From assembly GCA_026418015.1 (NCBI GenBank), contig JAOACE010000009.1:219087-283086 (forward strand): a stretch of DNA of 64,000 nucleotides, read 5' to 3'. This document shows positions 8,141 to 16,589 of this stretch, one piece after another. Source of the DNA: Leptospiraceae bacterium (GTDB lineage Bacteria > Spirochaetota > Leptospiria > Leptospirales > Leptonemataceae). A program made the translations under genes and the position numbers. Within the stretch, counting starts at the first letter, position 1. Every line of letters starts with the position of its first letter. The notes beneath the pieces are model-generated. The model did not search any database, was not told where the DNA came from, and worked only from the letters and a program-made list of their open reading frames with translations.

Positions 8141-11126
8141 CTTTTATATTGACAATACTACCATCTTCAAACTCCACTTCGTAATTCCCCTCTTGTAGAG
8201 GGGCAAGGGGAGTTATTCTCTTAATCCACTTACCTGTTAGGTTTGATAATGTTTCTGCAATGTCTATATTTTCGTACAATTTACTTAAATCTACTTTTAC
8301 TTTATTGTTTTTATAATCGATTTCTAATGCGCGAAGCATTTTTTCGTCTTTCATAAACACATATTGTTCATAAACTGATTTATTGCCTACAATAAGCATA
8401 TCGTGATTTTCGTAAACGGTATTCGCCAATGTTTCTTCGTATTGTTCCAATTCGTAGTATTTGAAAAAGCCGCCGCCTTGATAAATCCCCTCTCTTAGAG
8501 GGGATAGGGGTGTGTTATCCCCCTCTTGCAGAGGGGTGTCAGACGAAGTCTGACGGGGTGTTCTCAATTCTTTGCTTATTCCTGATTTATCATAGGCCAA
8601 AACCTTTTTCATTCTTGGCAAAACAACGGTGTAAAAATGCTCTCCCATTTCTACCCCAAGCCACTTTCTGCCGAGTTTATGGGCTACTGCTGTTGTTGTG
8701 CCGGAACCTAAAAAATAATCAAGAATCAAATCCCCTTGCCCTGAAGTAGAGTCAATAACTCGTTTTAAGAGTTGCTCTGAATTTTCAGTTCTAAATCCCC
8801 AACCAGAAGAATAACCGGGAATATCTATCCAAAGAGTATCAATCCCAATTTCTTCGGATGGCAAAACAAGATACTCCGGCATACCTTTCGTTTTTTTACC
8901 TCTTACATCAATATATTCTGCCTTTTCATTTATTCTAATTCTTCCCTCGGCATACATTAGATCTACTTTTTCCTGCCCAAATTTCCAATTATGATTCGGT
9001 CTAGGATAAAACAATCTTCCTTCCACGCTAATCGGGATTGAAGATTTACCCCCTGATTCTAGTGAATGCCAATATGCTTCTCTTTTTTGAGCTAACTTTT
9101 TGTATTGAGGATAAAATTTAAACTTTTCACTATTAGAAAACCAAAATAATTGATCAGTGCCTGATGAATACTGTTTTGACTCTTCTTTCATAAAACCCAA
9201 CTTTGTAATTCTTTTTACCTGAAGTTCATTCCTAAAATTCTCCTTTCCAAAAATCTCATCCATCAAACATCTAACAATCCAATTGCCGTTATAATCACAT
9301 CTTACAAAAATACTTCCTTTTTCATTTAGCCATTCTCTTGCTATTCTCAATCTATTTTCAAGAAGCGTTGCCCAGTTGGCATCTTTGTAGTTTGTGCGAT
9401 ATAAAAACTGGTCAGAAGAATCTAAATTAAACGGCGGATCAATATAAATTGTCTGCACTTTTTCCTTAAATTTCGGCAGGATTGTATTGAGTGCCTGATA
9501 GTTTTCGCTCTTTATAAGCCAGCCGTCCAGGGATTTGTCTAAATCATCAAATTGGCTTAATATCTCAAGTTCCAAATCTTTGAAATATTTTGTATCAATA
9601 GGTAAGTGTTTATACTTTTCTGAAAGCCTTTTACCCATCAAATCTTCTTCAAAAACATCACTAACCCTAAAGCTTTCATCTACAATACCAAGCTCCTGCC
9701 ATTCTTTTATCTGTTCGTTTATATTTGGGTGATTGAATATTTTTTCCACCAAATTCCCCTCTTGTAGAAGGGTTAGGGGTGTGACATTCCCATCTCTTAG
9801 AGGGGTTAGGGGTGTTAATTCTGTCTCCAAAAACTTCATCACCCCTTCAATATTATTCAATACATCTTCAGCTCTTACATGATAGACTTTTAGTCCTAAA
9901 CTTTTCAAATATTCATCACGCTCGGCATCATATTCCATCTTTTCGTTATGACTATCACCATCTATTTCCACAACAACTCCAAGTTCTTTGCAATAAAAAT
10001 CCACAATGTAATTGCCTACTATTTTTTGCCTATCAAAATCTAATCCCAAAAATTGTTTGTTCCTTACTTGCTTCCAAAAAATAATTTCAGCCAAATTACC
10101 TGCTTTTCTTAATTCACGGGCTCTTTCTTTGAGATTTGGATTGAATGGTAATTCATACCATTTGGGAACACCCCCAGCCACTCTATCAGAAGAAGATAAA
10201 ACTCCCCCAACCCCTCTATCAGAGGGGAGGTTTTGGTAGATTCTATCCAACGTAATCACATAATTAGAATTCTTCACAAACTTCGGCTTGTTCCAGATCT
10301 TCACCAATTCATCTTCAAATTGACTCACAAAATCTATTATCTTAAATGCAATATCCTTTAATATCTGTAATTGATTTACTCTATCGGCTGTCCATTCCTT
10401 CGCCCCATCCCAAAAATACTGATAACTCCACAACTTAAACTGTTCTTGTAAAAAACTTTTTGCATTCTTATTTATAAAAAAATCTACTTCGCTCTGTTTT
10501 TCAAATATGCGAAATGCTCTTTCTAATTGTTCTTCGTCAATCTTTATCTCTTTTTTCTTTAGCTCTTTGAGTATATCTTCAGTTTTTGTTACTCTCCCTT
10601 TTTCGGAATAATAAACATTAAAAACTATTGTCTTATCTTTTTGTATTTCTTTTAGTTCATAAATCAAACTGCGTTTTTCGTTGGCTTTCTTATTTTCTAT
10701 CGTCGCTGCATCAAAATAAAACTTATATCCATCAAACTCAACTGGCATGCTTCTAAATATTCTATCTGTCTTTACATAATAGAGCATCTGCGTCTTCCAG
10801 AATAAAATGACGTCTTTGTCGTCCGTATAAACCTTTTCATAAACATTGTTATGAAATGGCGTAGAATTAAAATAAATAGAACCGCTTTCGGAAAAATATC
10901 TAATAAAAAAAGAATAGAGTTTATCGAATAGCTCTTCCCTAAAAGAAGGATATTGTTTTAATGCTTTATCAATATCATCTTTTAATATTTTTTCAATTTT
11001 GGAATAGTAATTTGACTTTATTTTCATTAGATTTACAAATCCGCCTTGTCCTTCGATTTTGGCGCCGATAAAAACATCTTGTAATGCGTTGTAAAATTTT
11101 TGTTCTTTGGTTCCGTTTTTTGCCAT
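8097..11126 (-). CDS. mod: Type III-like DNA methyltransferase Mod (beta class) with in-frame DUF559 nuclease insertion
   Basis: I start at the ATG at 11126, because GGAGG lies 8 bases before it; the track start is a TTG five codons earlier. The protein has about 1009 residues. Motif IV IDPPFNL (about 565) precedes motif I FLGSGTT (about 808), the beta-class order used by type III Mod and related adenine methyltransferases. Residues about 320-445 are an inserted DUF559/Vsr-like nuclease domain (LKERARELRKAGNLAE, DFDRQKIVGNYIVDFYC, VVEIDGDSH). It is bounded on both sides by peptides from GC-rich palindromic repeats (VGGVL..., TPLTPLRDGN). The host sequence TLDRI...LVEKIF resumes around it in frame. 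More repeats are inserted near the C-terminus. The gene ends LIKPLIWWE. Confidence 0.88.
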   Translation of the reverse strand: MAKNGTKEQKFYNALQDVFIGAKIEGQGGFVNLMKIKSNYYSKIEKILKDDIDKALKQYPSFREELFDKLYSFFIRYFSESGSIYFNSTPFHNNVYEKVYTDDKDVILFWKTQMLYYVKTDRIFRSMPVEFDGYKFYFDAATIENKKANEKRSLIYELKEIQKDKTIVFNVYYSEKGRVTKTEDILKELKKKEIKIDEEQLERAFRIFEKQSEVDFFINKNAKSFLQEQFKLWSYQYFWDGAKEWTADRVNQLQILKDIAFKIIDFVSQFEDELVKIWNKPKFVKNSNYVITLDRIYQNLPSDRGVGGVLSSSDRVAGGVPKWYELPFNPNLKERARELRKAGNLAEIIFWKQVRNKQFLGLDFDRQKIVGNYIVDFYCKELGVVVEIDGDSHNEKMEYDAERDEYLKSLGLKVYHVRAEDVLNNIEGVMKFLETELTPLTPLRDGNVTPLTLLQEGNLVEKIFNHPNINEQIKEWQELGIVDESFRVSDVFEEDLMGKRLSEKYKHLPIDTKYFKDLELEILSQFDDLDKSLDGWLIKSENYQALNTILPKFKEKVQTIYIDPPFNLDSSDQFLYRTNYKDANWATLLENRLRIAREWLNEKGSIFVRCDYNGNWIVRCLMDEIFGKENFRNELQVKRITKLGFMKEESKQYSSGTDQLFWFSNSEKFKFYPQYKKLAQKREAYWHSLESGGKSSIPISVEGRLFYPRPNHNWKFGQEKVDLMYAEGRIRINEKAEYIDVRGKKTKGMPEYLVLPSEEIGIDTLWIDIPGYSSGWGFRTENSEQLLKRVIDSTSGQGDLILDYFLGSGTTTAVAHKLGRKWLGVEMGEHFYTVVLPRMKKVLAYDKSGISKELRTPRQTSSDTPLQEGDNTPLSPLREGIYQGGGFFKYYELEQYEETLANTVYENHDMLIVGNKSVYEQYVFMKDEKMLRALEIDYKNNKVKVDLSKLYENIDIAETLSNLTGKWIKRITPLAPLQEGNYEVEFEDGSIVNIKDLDYRLIKPLIWWE
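8185..8214. repeat. GC-rich palindromic repeat within mod
   Basis: CCCCTC-TTGTA-GAGGGG hairpin followed by CAAGGGGAGTT. It encodes ITPLAPLQEGN near the Mod C-terminus and keeps the reading frame. Confidence 0.75.
8486..8560. repeat. Tandem pair of GC-rich palindromic repeats within mod
   Basis: Two hairpins, CCCCTC-TCTTA-GAGGGG (8487-8503) and CCCCTC-TTGCA-GAGGGG (8520-8536), are followed by a second stem GTCAGAC-GAA-GTCTGAC (8538-8554). In Mod they encode TPRQTSSDTPLQEG and NTPLSPLREG. The frame is preserved. Confidence 0.8.
9755..9814. repeat. Left repeat pair bounding the DUF559 insertion
   Basis: Two direct copies of the palindromic element (CCCCTCTTGTAGAAGGG and CCCATCTCTTAGAGGGG), each followed by TTAGGGGTGT, sit at the end of the DUF559 segment that encodes the domain's C-terminus. 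They encode TPLTPLRDGN and TPLTLLQEGN. The copies on the other side are in inverse orientation. Confidence 0.75.
9815..10168 (-). mobile_element. DUF559 (Vsr-like) nuclease domain, a candidate repeat-bounded mobile segment inside mod
   Basis: The segment encodes a complete DUF559 domain. Candidate catalytic residues are the aspartate of IVDFYC, the glutamate and aspartate of VVEIDGD, and the SH that follows. In many bacteria this domain is a free-standing small protein; here it is embedded in Mod. The repeats on its two sides are inverted relative to each other, as terminal repeats of a mobile unit would be. No transposase is encoded, so mobility by itself is inference. Confidence 0.6.
10169..10231. 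repeat. Right repeat pair bounding the DUF559 insertion
   Basis: ACACCCCCAGCCACTCTATCAGAAG (degenerate) and CCCCCAACCCCTCTATCAGAGGGG (with CCCCTC-TATCA-GAGGGG at 10211-10227) are in reverse orientation to the pair at 9755-9814. They encode SDRGVGGVLSSSDRVAGGV in Mod. Confidence 0.75.
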
Positions 11127-11298
11127 AGGGATATCCTCCAATCTAAATTTAAGTTTTTTTATGTAAATATTTTATAATTTTTTATATAAAATAATTTAAT
11201 TTATTATAACACTTTTTTTACTTTAGGTACAATTTTTGATAAAATCATAAACTTATCTTTGATTTTACAAAAATTTTATTCAACAAAAGCAAAATCCA

Positions 11299-12225
11299 TC
11301 ATTTTTTTTCGAATTCCTGCTGTTTGTAAGATGAATCATTCAAAATAAAATCATTGATTCGTCTTTGTGCTAATTCTATGTATTCTTGGTTTGTTTCGTA
11401 GCCAATATAATGTCGATGGGTTTTTATTGCTGCAATGGCTGTTTGTCCACTTCCCATAAAGGGATCGAGTATCACTTCTTTTTCGAATGTGTAGAGTTGA
11501 ATCAACCTATAAGGTAATTCCACAGGAAAAGGGGCTGGATGACCTACTTTTGTTGCAGGTTCCGCAGAAAATGTCCATACACTTTTGGTAAATTCGAGAA
11601 ATTCTTCTTTGGAGATCGTGCTCTTTTTATTTTCGATACGATCTCTGGCAAAAGAGCTTTTAGAAAACACCAAGATATATTCATGAATATCTCTTAATAT
11701 GGGGTTTTTTGCAGAAAGCCATGTTCCCCAAGCAGTGGAAGGACTTCCGCTAGATGCCTTATTCCAGATAATTTCGCCTCGCATCAGAAACCTTAAATCC
11801 AGCATATCTTCGATCAGGAATGCGTGCAAGGGAATATATGGCTTTCTTCCTAAGTTCGCGATATTAATACAAGCTCTTCCACCAGGTACAAGAACTCTTT
11901 TTACTTCGGTCAATACCCTTTTTAAGAATTCTCTGTATTCGTTTAATGTTAAGTTTTCGTCGTATTCTTTGCCTACATTGTAAGGTGGAGAGGTGACCAT
12001 CAAATGTACGCTATTATCGGGTAATTCTTCCATTTTTTCGCTCGTTTTGCAAAAGATTTGATCTAAATATTGCGATGGAATGGTATTCTCTATATATTCG
12101 TAAGATTCTTCTTTGGGCAGTCCTTCGTATAACCTGCTTTTGTAGAAATTCGTAGAGTCGTGATTGATTCTGCCGTGAGAGCCAAAAGTACTTGTTTTAG
12201 TACCTTTTTTTCTTTGATGATTCAT
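11299..12225 (-). CDS. Site-specific DNA methyltransferase (SPPY, N4-cytosine type)
   Basis: The 308-residue enzyme has motif IV TSPPYNVG (about residue 83) near the N-terminus and motif I LDPFMGSGQT (about 265) near the C-terminus, a beta-like order. SPPY is typical of N4-cytosine methyltransferases, although it also occurs in some adenine enzymes. GGGAGG before the ATG is a strong Shine-Dalgarno. No cognate nuclease lies beside it; the next gene is Mod, 157 bp or more downstream on the same strand. It may therefore be an orphan or a companion methylase of the island. The recognition sequence cannot be predicted from what I see. Confidence 0.87.
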   Translation of the reverse strand: MNHQRKKGTKTSTFGSHGRINHDSTNFYKSRLYEGLPKEESYEYIENTIPSQYLDQIFCKTSEKMEELPDNSVHLMVTSPPYNVGKEYDENLTLNEYREFLKRVLTEVKRVLVPGGRACINIANLGRKPYIPLHAFLIEDMLDLRFLMRGEIIWNKASSGSPSTAWGTWLSAKNPILRDIHEYILVFSKSSFARDRIENKKSTISKEEFLEFTKSVWTFSAEPATKVGHPAPFPVELPYRLIQLYTFEKEVILDPFMGSGQTAIAAIKTHRHYIGYETNQEYIELAQRRINDFILNDSSYKQQEFEKK

Positions 12226-12334
12226 CTTAATCCTCCCTCTAATAGTCGACCCATCTTTTTTTAGGGTTGAATTTTATTTGTTTTTTCTAATCAATTGATG
12301 TATAAACTATCCCGTAGATTATCGCTCCATCTTT

Positions 12335-12685
12335 CTAGAACGATAATTTTTTAAAAGATTCGATTGCTTCGGGTAAGGTTCCAAAAATCTGGAATACGCG
12401 GTTTAATAAGGTAATTTGCATAACGCGAAGAACTTCGTTTTCTGTTATGACTAGACGAATATCTCCTCCCTTGCGTTTAACTCTTCTTTGCATTGCTATC
12501 AATGTTCCTAATGCGGATGAACTTACAAGCTTTACGTTGGTTAAATCTATGATGATTTTGAGGACGTTTTCTTCCAGTAAATTTTCTAATTCCTTTTCGA
12601 AGTTGGGGGTATCTGTATGTTGAATATTGCCTTTAACTTTTAATATGGTTATATTATCTTTTTTTTCTTTCGTTATTGACTCCAT
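12335..12685 (-). CDS. STAS-domain anti-anti-sigma factor
   Basis: The 116-residue protein is a single STAS domain. IIDLTNVKLVSSSALGTLIAMQ contains the phosphorylatable serine of the D-x-S-x-x-G-like motif (here SSSALG). Such proteins (SpoIIAA/RsbV type) bind a kinase/anti-sigma factor when unphosphorylated. No kinase or sigma factor is nearby, so the partner is unknown. Its start overlaps the end of comF by 13 bp, so the two are probably cotranscribed. Confidence 0.9.
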   Translation of the reverse strand: MESITKEKKDNITILKVKGNIQHTDTPNFEKELENLLEENVLKIIIDLTNVKLVSSSALGTLIAMQRRVKRKGGDIRLVITENEVLRVMQITLLNRVFQIFGTLPEAIESFKKLSF

Positions 12686-13365
12686 AAACTTTCCTCTTCA
12701 AAATCTTCTAAAAAAATACTCAATACGATTACTTCTTTTACTCCTGCATCTTTAAGTAATCGCGCTGCCTCATTTATGGTTGCACCAGTCGTTGTAGTAT
12801 CTTCTATTAACAAGTATTTATTTATTGGATGGAATTCTATTGTCAATCCTAATGAAAACAACACATTAAAAAAACGTTCAGCTTGCTTTCCTTTACTTTG
12901 TTTATTCTTCTTGATTTTTCGAATATCTTTTCCATAAGGTATTTGTGTAATTTTATGAATTTCTTTCAGTAATTTTTCTAAGACATCATACGAACGGTAC
13001 TTTTTGCCAAATTTAGAAGAACTAATATATCCCATTCGATCGGGTTGAATTGTTTTTACGATTTTTAAAACATCTTTTAGAAAAATTCGATAAACATTTG
13101 CATTGTTGCTATACTTCCAATCTAACAAAAGTGTTTTTGTAGAAGAATTATATTCATAGAGAGCAATTAGCTGATCAAAAAACAAATGTCTGCTATTACA
13201 AAACAAGCATGTATCATTTTTTAATTGATGACTACACTTCGGACATCGATTTTTTTGGTTTAGAATGAAATATTTTTTAAAATTCTTCCAGCATCTTAAA
13301 CACAATGCTTCTTTACTTTCTCTACCGCAAGTAGTACAATATTGAGGAAACAAAAAATCTATCAT
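12673..13365 (-). CDS. comF: ComF family phosphoribosyltransferase-like protein
   Basis: The 230-residue protein starts with zinc-binding cysteine pairs (YCTTCGRE, CLRCW, RCPKCSHQL, CLFCN). It ends with a phosphoribosyltransferase PRPP-binding loop LLIEDTTTTGATINEA. ComF proteins are linked to DNA uptake and recombination in naturally competent bacteria, but the biochemical role remains unclear. Length and domain order match the family. It lies at the head of a two-gene unit with the STAS gene. Confidence 0.92.
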   Translation of the reverse strand: MIDFLFPQYCTTCGRESKEALCLRCWKNFKKYFILNQKNRCPKCSHQLKNDTCLFCNSRHLFFDQLIALYEYNSSTKTLLLDWKYSNNANVYRIFLKDVLKIVKTIQPDRMGYISSSKFGKKYRSYDVLEKLLKEIHKITQIPYGKDIRKIKKNKQSKGKQAERFFNVLFSLGLTIEFHPINKYLLIEDTTTTGATINEAARLLKDAGVKEVIVLSIFLEDFEEESLWSQ

Positions 13366-13457
13366 ATTAATTTATATATCATTTTTTTAAAAAATTATCT
13401 CATTTTTTTGTAAAAAATCAATCGAATTTAAAATCTTATTGTTATAATTGGTCAAAA

Positions 13458-13994
13458 ATGAAAAAACTACTCTTTTTTTTGTTTGTATCATCGATATATC
13501 CACAAAAGATAGAATTTTTCCCAGAGATTCTACAAACCAACCCCAGAAATAATCACGGAATGATTTTTACCACAGAAAAGTTTTTTACACAAAAAAGGTA
13601 TTTTGTTGTTCATCAAGGGAAAGAAGGATTTTATCTTAAACTAAAAAATCCTCTTCGTTTTAAGAATCAAATATTTTCTGTTTCGGGTAATTGCACCATA
13701 ATAGAAGGTTCTTTTGCATTCTTTCTTGTCCTAAAAAATCAGCAGAACAAGACTATCAACGTTCCAACAGAATATAAATTTTTAACCGAAAACAACTTAA
13801 ATCCTTACGAGATTTTGTTTAACGACAAAAGAATACTCAAATATTTGCAGCAATCCAATAAAACAAATACAATTCAAGATATTTTGAACATAGAATTGTT
13901 GGGGTTTTTGATTGTTCCCCATGCTTTTAGGACGGTTTTTTATTGTGAGGAATTTTCTATAAAAGCAAAATCCTTTCTTATCGATGTTCTATAA
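13458..13994 (+). CDS. Secreted protein of unknown function
   Basis: The 178-residue protein has a short hydrophobic signal (KKLLFFLFVSSIYPQ), after which the sequence is soluble with beta-rich spacing. I do not recognise the family. TATAAT (13443-13448) lies only 9 bases before the ATG, so the 5' UTR would be very short. It precedes the zinc cluster but is separated from it by about 120 bp with its own promoter-like sequence, so linkage to zinc is not shown. Confidence 0.6.
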   Translation: MKKLLFFLFVSSIYPQKIEFFPEILQTNPRNNHGMIFTTEKFFTQKRYFVVHQGKEGFYLKLKNPLRFKNQIFSVSGNCTIIEGSFAFFLVLKNQQNKTINVPTEYKFLTENNLNPYEILFNDKRILKYLQQSNKTNTIQDILNIELLGFLIVPHAFRTVFYCEEFSIKAKSFLIDVL

Positions 13995-14051
13995 TATGAT
14001 TATGATTTTTGTTTTTATTATTAAGTATTATTAATAAAAAATATAATAATA

Positions 14052-14117
14052 TTGACTAAATAGAATCATTTTTTTTTAGTGTTATTTATAAGAATAAAAA
14101 TAATATCGGAGTGACAT
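14052..14117 (+). promoter_or_regulatory. Putative promoter and ribosome-binding site of the zinc cluster
   Basis: TTGACT (14052-14057) is a good -35 candidate, with A+T-rich hexamers 17-20 bases downstream. CGGAGTGAC immediately before the ATG at 14118 is a clear Shine-Dalgarno. This supports 14118 over the overlapping 14111 ORF. A Zur box is expected here from the gene content, but I cannot identify one with confidence. Confidence 0.4.
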
Positions 14118-15671
14118 ATGAGGAAGGATATAAAAATAAAACCATTGATCATCATGTTGGTATTCTTTCTGTCAGCAGGTTTTCTCCGTGGGCAAGAAAA
14201 AGACATCAACAAATTGTTCGAAGAAGAAATTCAAAAAGAAACAAAGCCCTCTACAACAGAAAGCAAGGATTTTACTGGGAGAACATCGCAGTTTCAATTT
14301 CAAAGCTTTAACAAAAATGTTTATCTGGATATATTGGGTGCAGTAGATATAGTGGGAGAATGGGATAAAAACACGCCTCATAATACCAGAAACGAGACTT
14401 ACGTTCGTTCAACGGAATTAGGTTTATTCGGAGCTATCGATCATTTAGCAACAGGGACAATATACTTTGCAGCTCATAATGAAGATGGAGTATTAACCAC
14501 AGAATTACACGAAGGATATTTTTTATTTCCCGCTACATTGATTCCGAGAACCAACATTCGATTAGGACAAATGTTTCCCGATGTGGGACGCTTGAATGTA
14601 ATCCATCAACACGACTGGCCTTTTACTACTCCCCCTTTGGTACACAAGGAACTCTTGGGCGAAGAAGCTTTATTAGATACAGGAATTGAATTTCGTTATC
14701 TTTTTCCTTGGTCCTTTTGGCAAGAATTAAGCATAGGTATTTTTAGCGGAAAAGGTTTTGGACATTCACATGGTGGACACTCTCATGGCGGGCATTCGCA
14801 TGGTTCAAGTGATATAAATCCATTTAGCGATCTCGACCAGTTATTAGAAGAAGTAATTCTACACGAAAATCAGCCTATACAAAATATCACTTTTGATAGC
14901 ATCTTACATTATTTAGAAGAAACACAAAAGTGTAAAAATATTTTAAACCTATCTCCAACAGAAAAAATCGATTGCTTAGTAGAAAAATATGTTGAAGATC
15001 AAATGGATGCAATGGAAGCACAAAATGCCCAAAAAACCAAGCAAAATCCCCTAGTTACAGCACACCTTAAACATTTTATTCCTCTATCGGATTATTGGGG
15101 AACAGAATTTGGCTTTTCTTACCTAAGATGGCATCCCGAAATCTCTCCAAGAAAATGGAACAATCAATATGGGTTTGATTTTTACTTAAAATACAAAAGG
15201 GGAAAATTAAAATCCTTTGTATGGCAAACAGAGGTATGGTATAGAGAAACCAAAGAGCGTCCCACCAATCGATTAGCGTATTTTTTCGACGAAAATTCCA
15301 ACTTAAAAACAACCCTCCAAGAATATAACTATCAATTCGATCCGCCGAAAAAAATCGAGGTGGTAGAAACCAAAGCTGGTTTTTATAGTTTTCTTAATTA
15401 TCAACTTTCTGAACAATGGTTTATTGGCTATCGTTATGATTATCTAACAACACCAACATTCAAAAAAATCAATTATTTTACTCTAATACCAGAATACAAA
15501 AAAAATGGAATGGTGCAAGATAACATAATTTTAACTTATAACCCTTCAGAATTTTCTTATTTTCGTGGACAAGTAAGCACCACAGTAGATATAGAAAAAA
15601 ATAAAAGAACATGGGAGTACTATTTACAAGCTGTGTTTATTTTAGGAGTTCATCCAGCACATAAATACTAA
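14118..15671 (+). CDS. Putative zinc-associated outer-membrane protein with His-rich loop
   Basis: The 517-residue protein has a signal peptide (LIIMLVFFLSAGFLRGQ). The N-terminal half resembles porin-like outer-membrane proteins, with alternating aromatic strands (LGLFGAIDHLATGTIYFAAHN; RLGQMFPDVGRLN). In the middle lies a histidine/glycine repeat GHSHGGHSHGGHSHGSS (about residue 215), a likely metal-binding loop. Directly downstream are znuA, znuC and znuB with short gaps, so it is probably the outer-membrane entry or sensing component of zinc import. It lacks the plug domain of TonB receptors as far as I can see. The family name is uncertain. Confidence 0.75.
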   Translation: MRKDIKIKPLIIMLVFFLSAGFLRGQEKDINKLFEEEIQKETKPSTTESKDFTGRTSQFQFQSFNKNVYLDILGAVDIVGEWDKNTPHNTRNETYVRSTELGLFGAIDHLATGTIYFAAHNEDGVLTTELHEGYFLFPATLIPRTNIRLGQMFPDVGRLNVIHQHDWPFTTPPLVHKELLGEEALLDTGIEFRYLFPWSFWQELSIGIFSGKGFGHSHGGHSHGGHSHGSSDINPFSDLDQLLEEVILHENQPIQNITFDSILHYLEETQKCKNILNLSPTEKIDCLVEKYVEDQMDAMEAQNAQKTKQNPLVTAHLKHFIPLSDYWGTEFGFSYLRWHPEISPRKWNNQYGFDFYLKYKRGKLKSFVWQTEVWYRETKERPTNRLAYFFDENSNLKTTLQEYNYQFDPPKKIEVVETKAGFYSFLNYQLSEQWFIGYRYDYLTTPTFKKINYFTLIPEYKKNGMVQDNIILTYNPSEFSYFRGQVSTTVDIEKNKRTWEYYLQAVFILGVHPAHKY

Positions 15672-15683
15672 AAGGAGTTAATT

Positions 15684-16577
15684 ATGAGATTTTATAAATA
15701 TTTTTTAATTTTAATATTCATTATTACAAATGCATTATACAGCAAAACCAAGGTTGTTACAACACTAACAGTATTAGAATACATTACAAAAGAAATTGGA
15801 CAAGATAAAGTAGAAGTAGAGGCATTACTATCAGGCGATTCGGACCCTCATTTTGCGGATGCTAGACCAGACTATATTCTAAAAGTAAACCAAGCAGATA
15901 TGCTGGTATACATTGGATTAGATTTGGAAGTTGGATGGCTTCCCAAAGTGATAGAACAATCTAGAAACCCCAAAATCTACTTAGGACAGCCTGGTAATTG
16001 CGATGTAAGTAAAGGTGTTTATGTATTAGAAGTTCCAGAAAAAAGAGTCGATCGTTCTATGGGAGATATTCATATTTATGGGAACCCACATTATTGGTTA
16101 GATCCTATTAACGCGGTGATTATTGCAAGAAACATAAAAGATCATCTAATCCAGATTGATCCAGAAAATAAAACCTTCTACGAAAACAATTTTAAAAACT
16201 TTGCATCAAGAATAAAAAACTTAACCAATGATTTGTTAGCAAAATACAAAAACCTAAAAGATCTTAAAGTAGCTGTCCACCATCGCGAATTTATTTATTT
16301 AATTCAACGATTTGGTCTAAAAGAGGTGATTTCCCTCGAAGAAAAAATGGGTGTTCCACCAAATGCAAATTACTTAAAAAAGGTTGTAGATGTAGTAATA
16401 AAAGAAGGTGTAAAGATCATTCTTATCGCACCTTATAACAATCCAAAGTATGCTGAATTTGTAAAAAATCAAACCAATGCAAAAGTAGTGGTTGCTCCTA
16501 CAAACTTAGATAAATCCATCAGAACTTACGAGGATTTGCTAAAAACAATTTTACAAAAAATAAGCGAACAAATTTAA
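15684..16577 (+). CDS. znuA: Zinc ABC transporter substrate-binding protein ZnuA
   Basis: The 297-residue cluster A-I/ZnuA family protein has a signal peptide (FLILIFIITNALYSK). Metal-ligand regions are DSDPHFADARPDY (His), GNPHYWLDP (His), VAVHHREFIYL (His) and the C-terminal IAPYNNPKYA. It delivers Zn2+ (or Mn2+) from the periplasm to the ZnuB channel. It is preceded by the Shine-Dalgarno AAAGGAG and lies 12 bp after the His-rich outer-membrane protein. The long His-rich loop usual in ZnuA is absent; that role may be taken by the upstream protein. Zinc against manganese cannot be settled from sequence alone. Confidence 0.88.
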   Translation: MRFYKYFLILIFIITNALYSKTKVVTTLTVLEYITKEIGQDKVEVEALLSGDSDPHFADARPDYILKVNQADMLVYIGLDLEVGWLPKVIEQSRNPKIYLGQPGNCDVSKGVYVLEVPEKRVDRSMGDIHIYGNPHYWLDPINAVIIARNIKDHLIQIDPENKTFYENNFKNFASRIKNLTNDLLAKYKNLKDLKVAVHHREFIYLIQRFGLKEVISLEEKMGVPPNANYLKKVVDVVIKEGVKIILIAPYNNPKYAEFVKNQTNAKVVVAPTNLDKSIRTYEDLLKTILQKISEQI

Positions 16578-16589
16578 TGACTTCAAACA

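Noticed and set aside
9755-10231. DUF559 insertion as an intein
   Set aside because: There is no N-terminal Cys/Ser block or C-terminal His-Asn splice junction at either edge, and the edges consist of repeat-derived peptides, so it should stay in the protein.
8510-10239. Plus-strand ORFs of 65-90 residues inside mod
   Set aside because: They are complements of the Mod coding sequence and of its palindromic repeats, with no independent start signals.
14111-14311. 66-residue ORF at the start of the zinc operon
   Set aside because: It overlaps the His-rich outer-membrane protein in another frame, and the Shine-Dalgarno is placed for the ATG at 14118.
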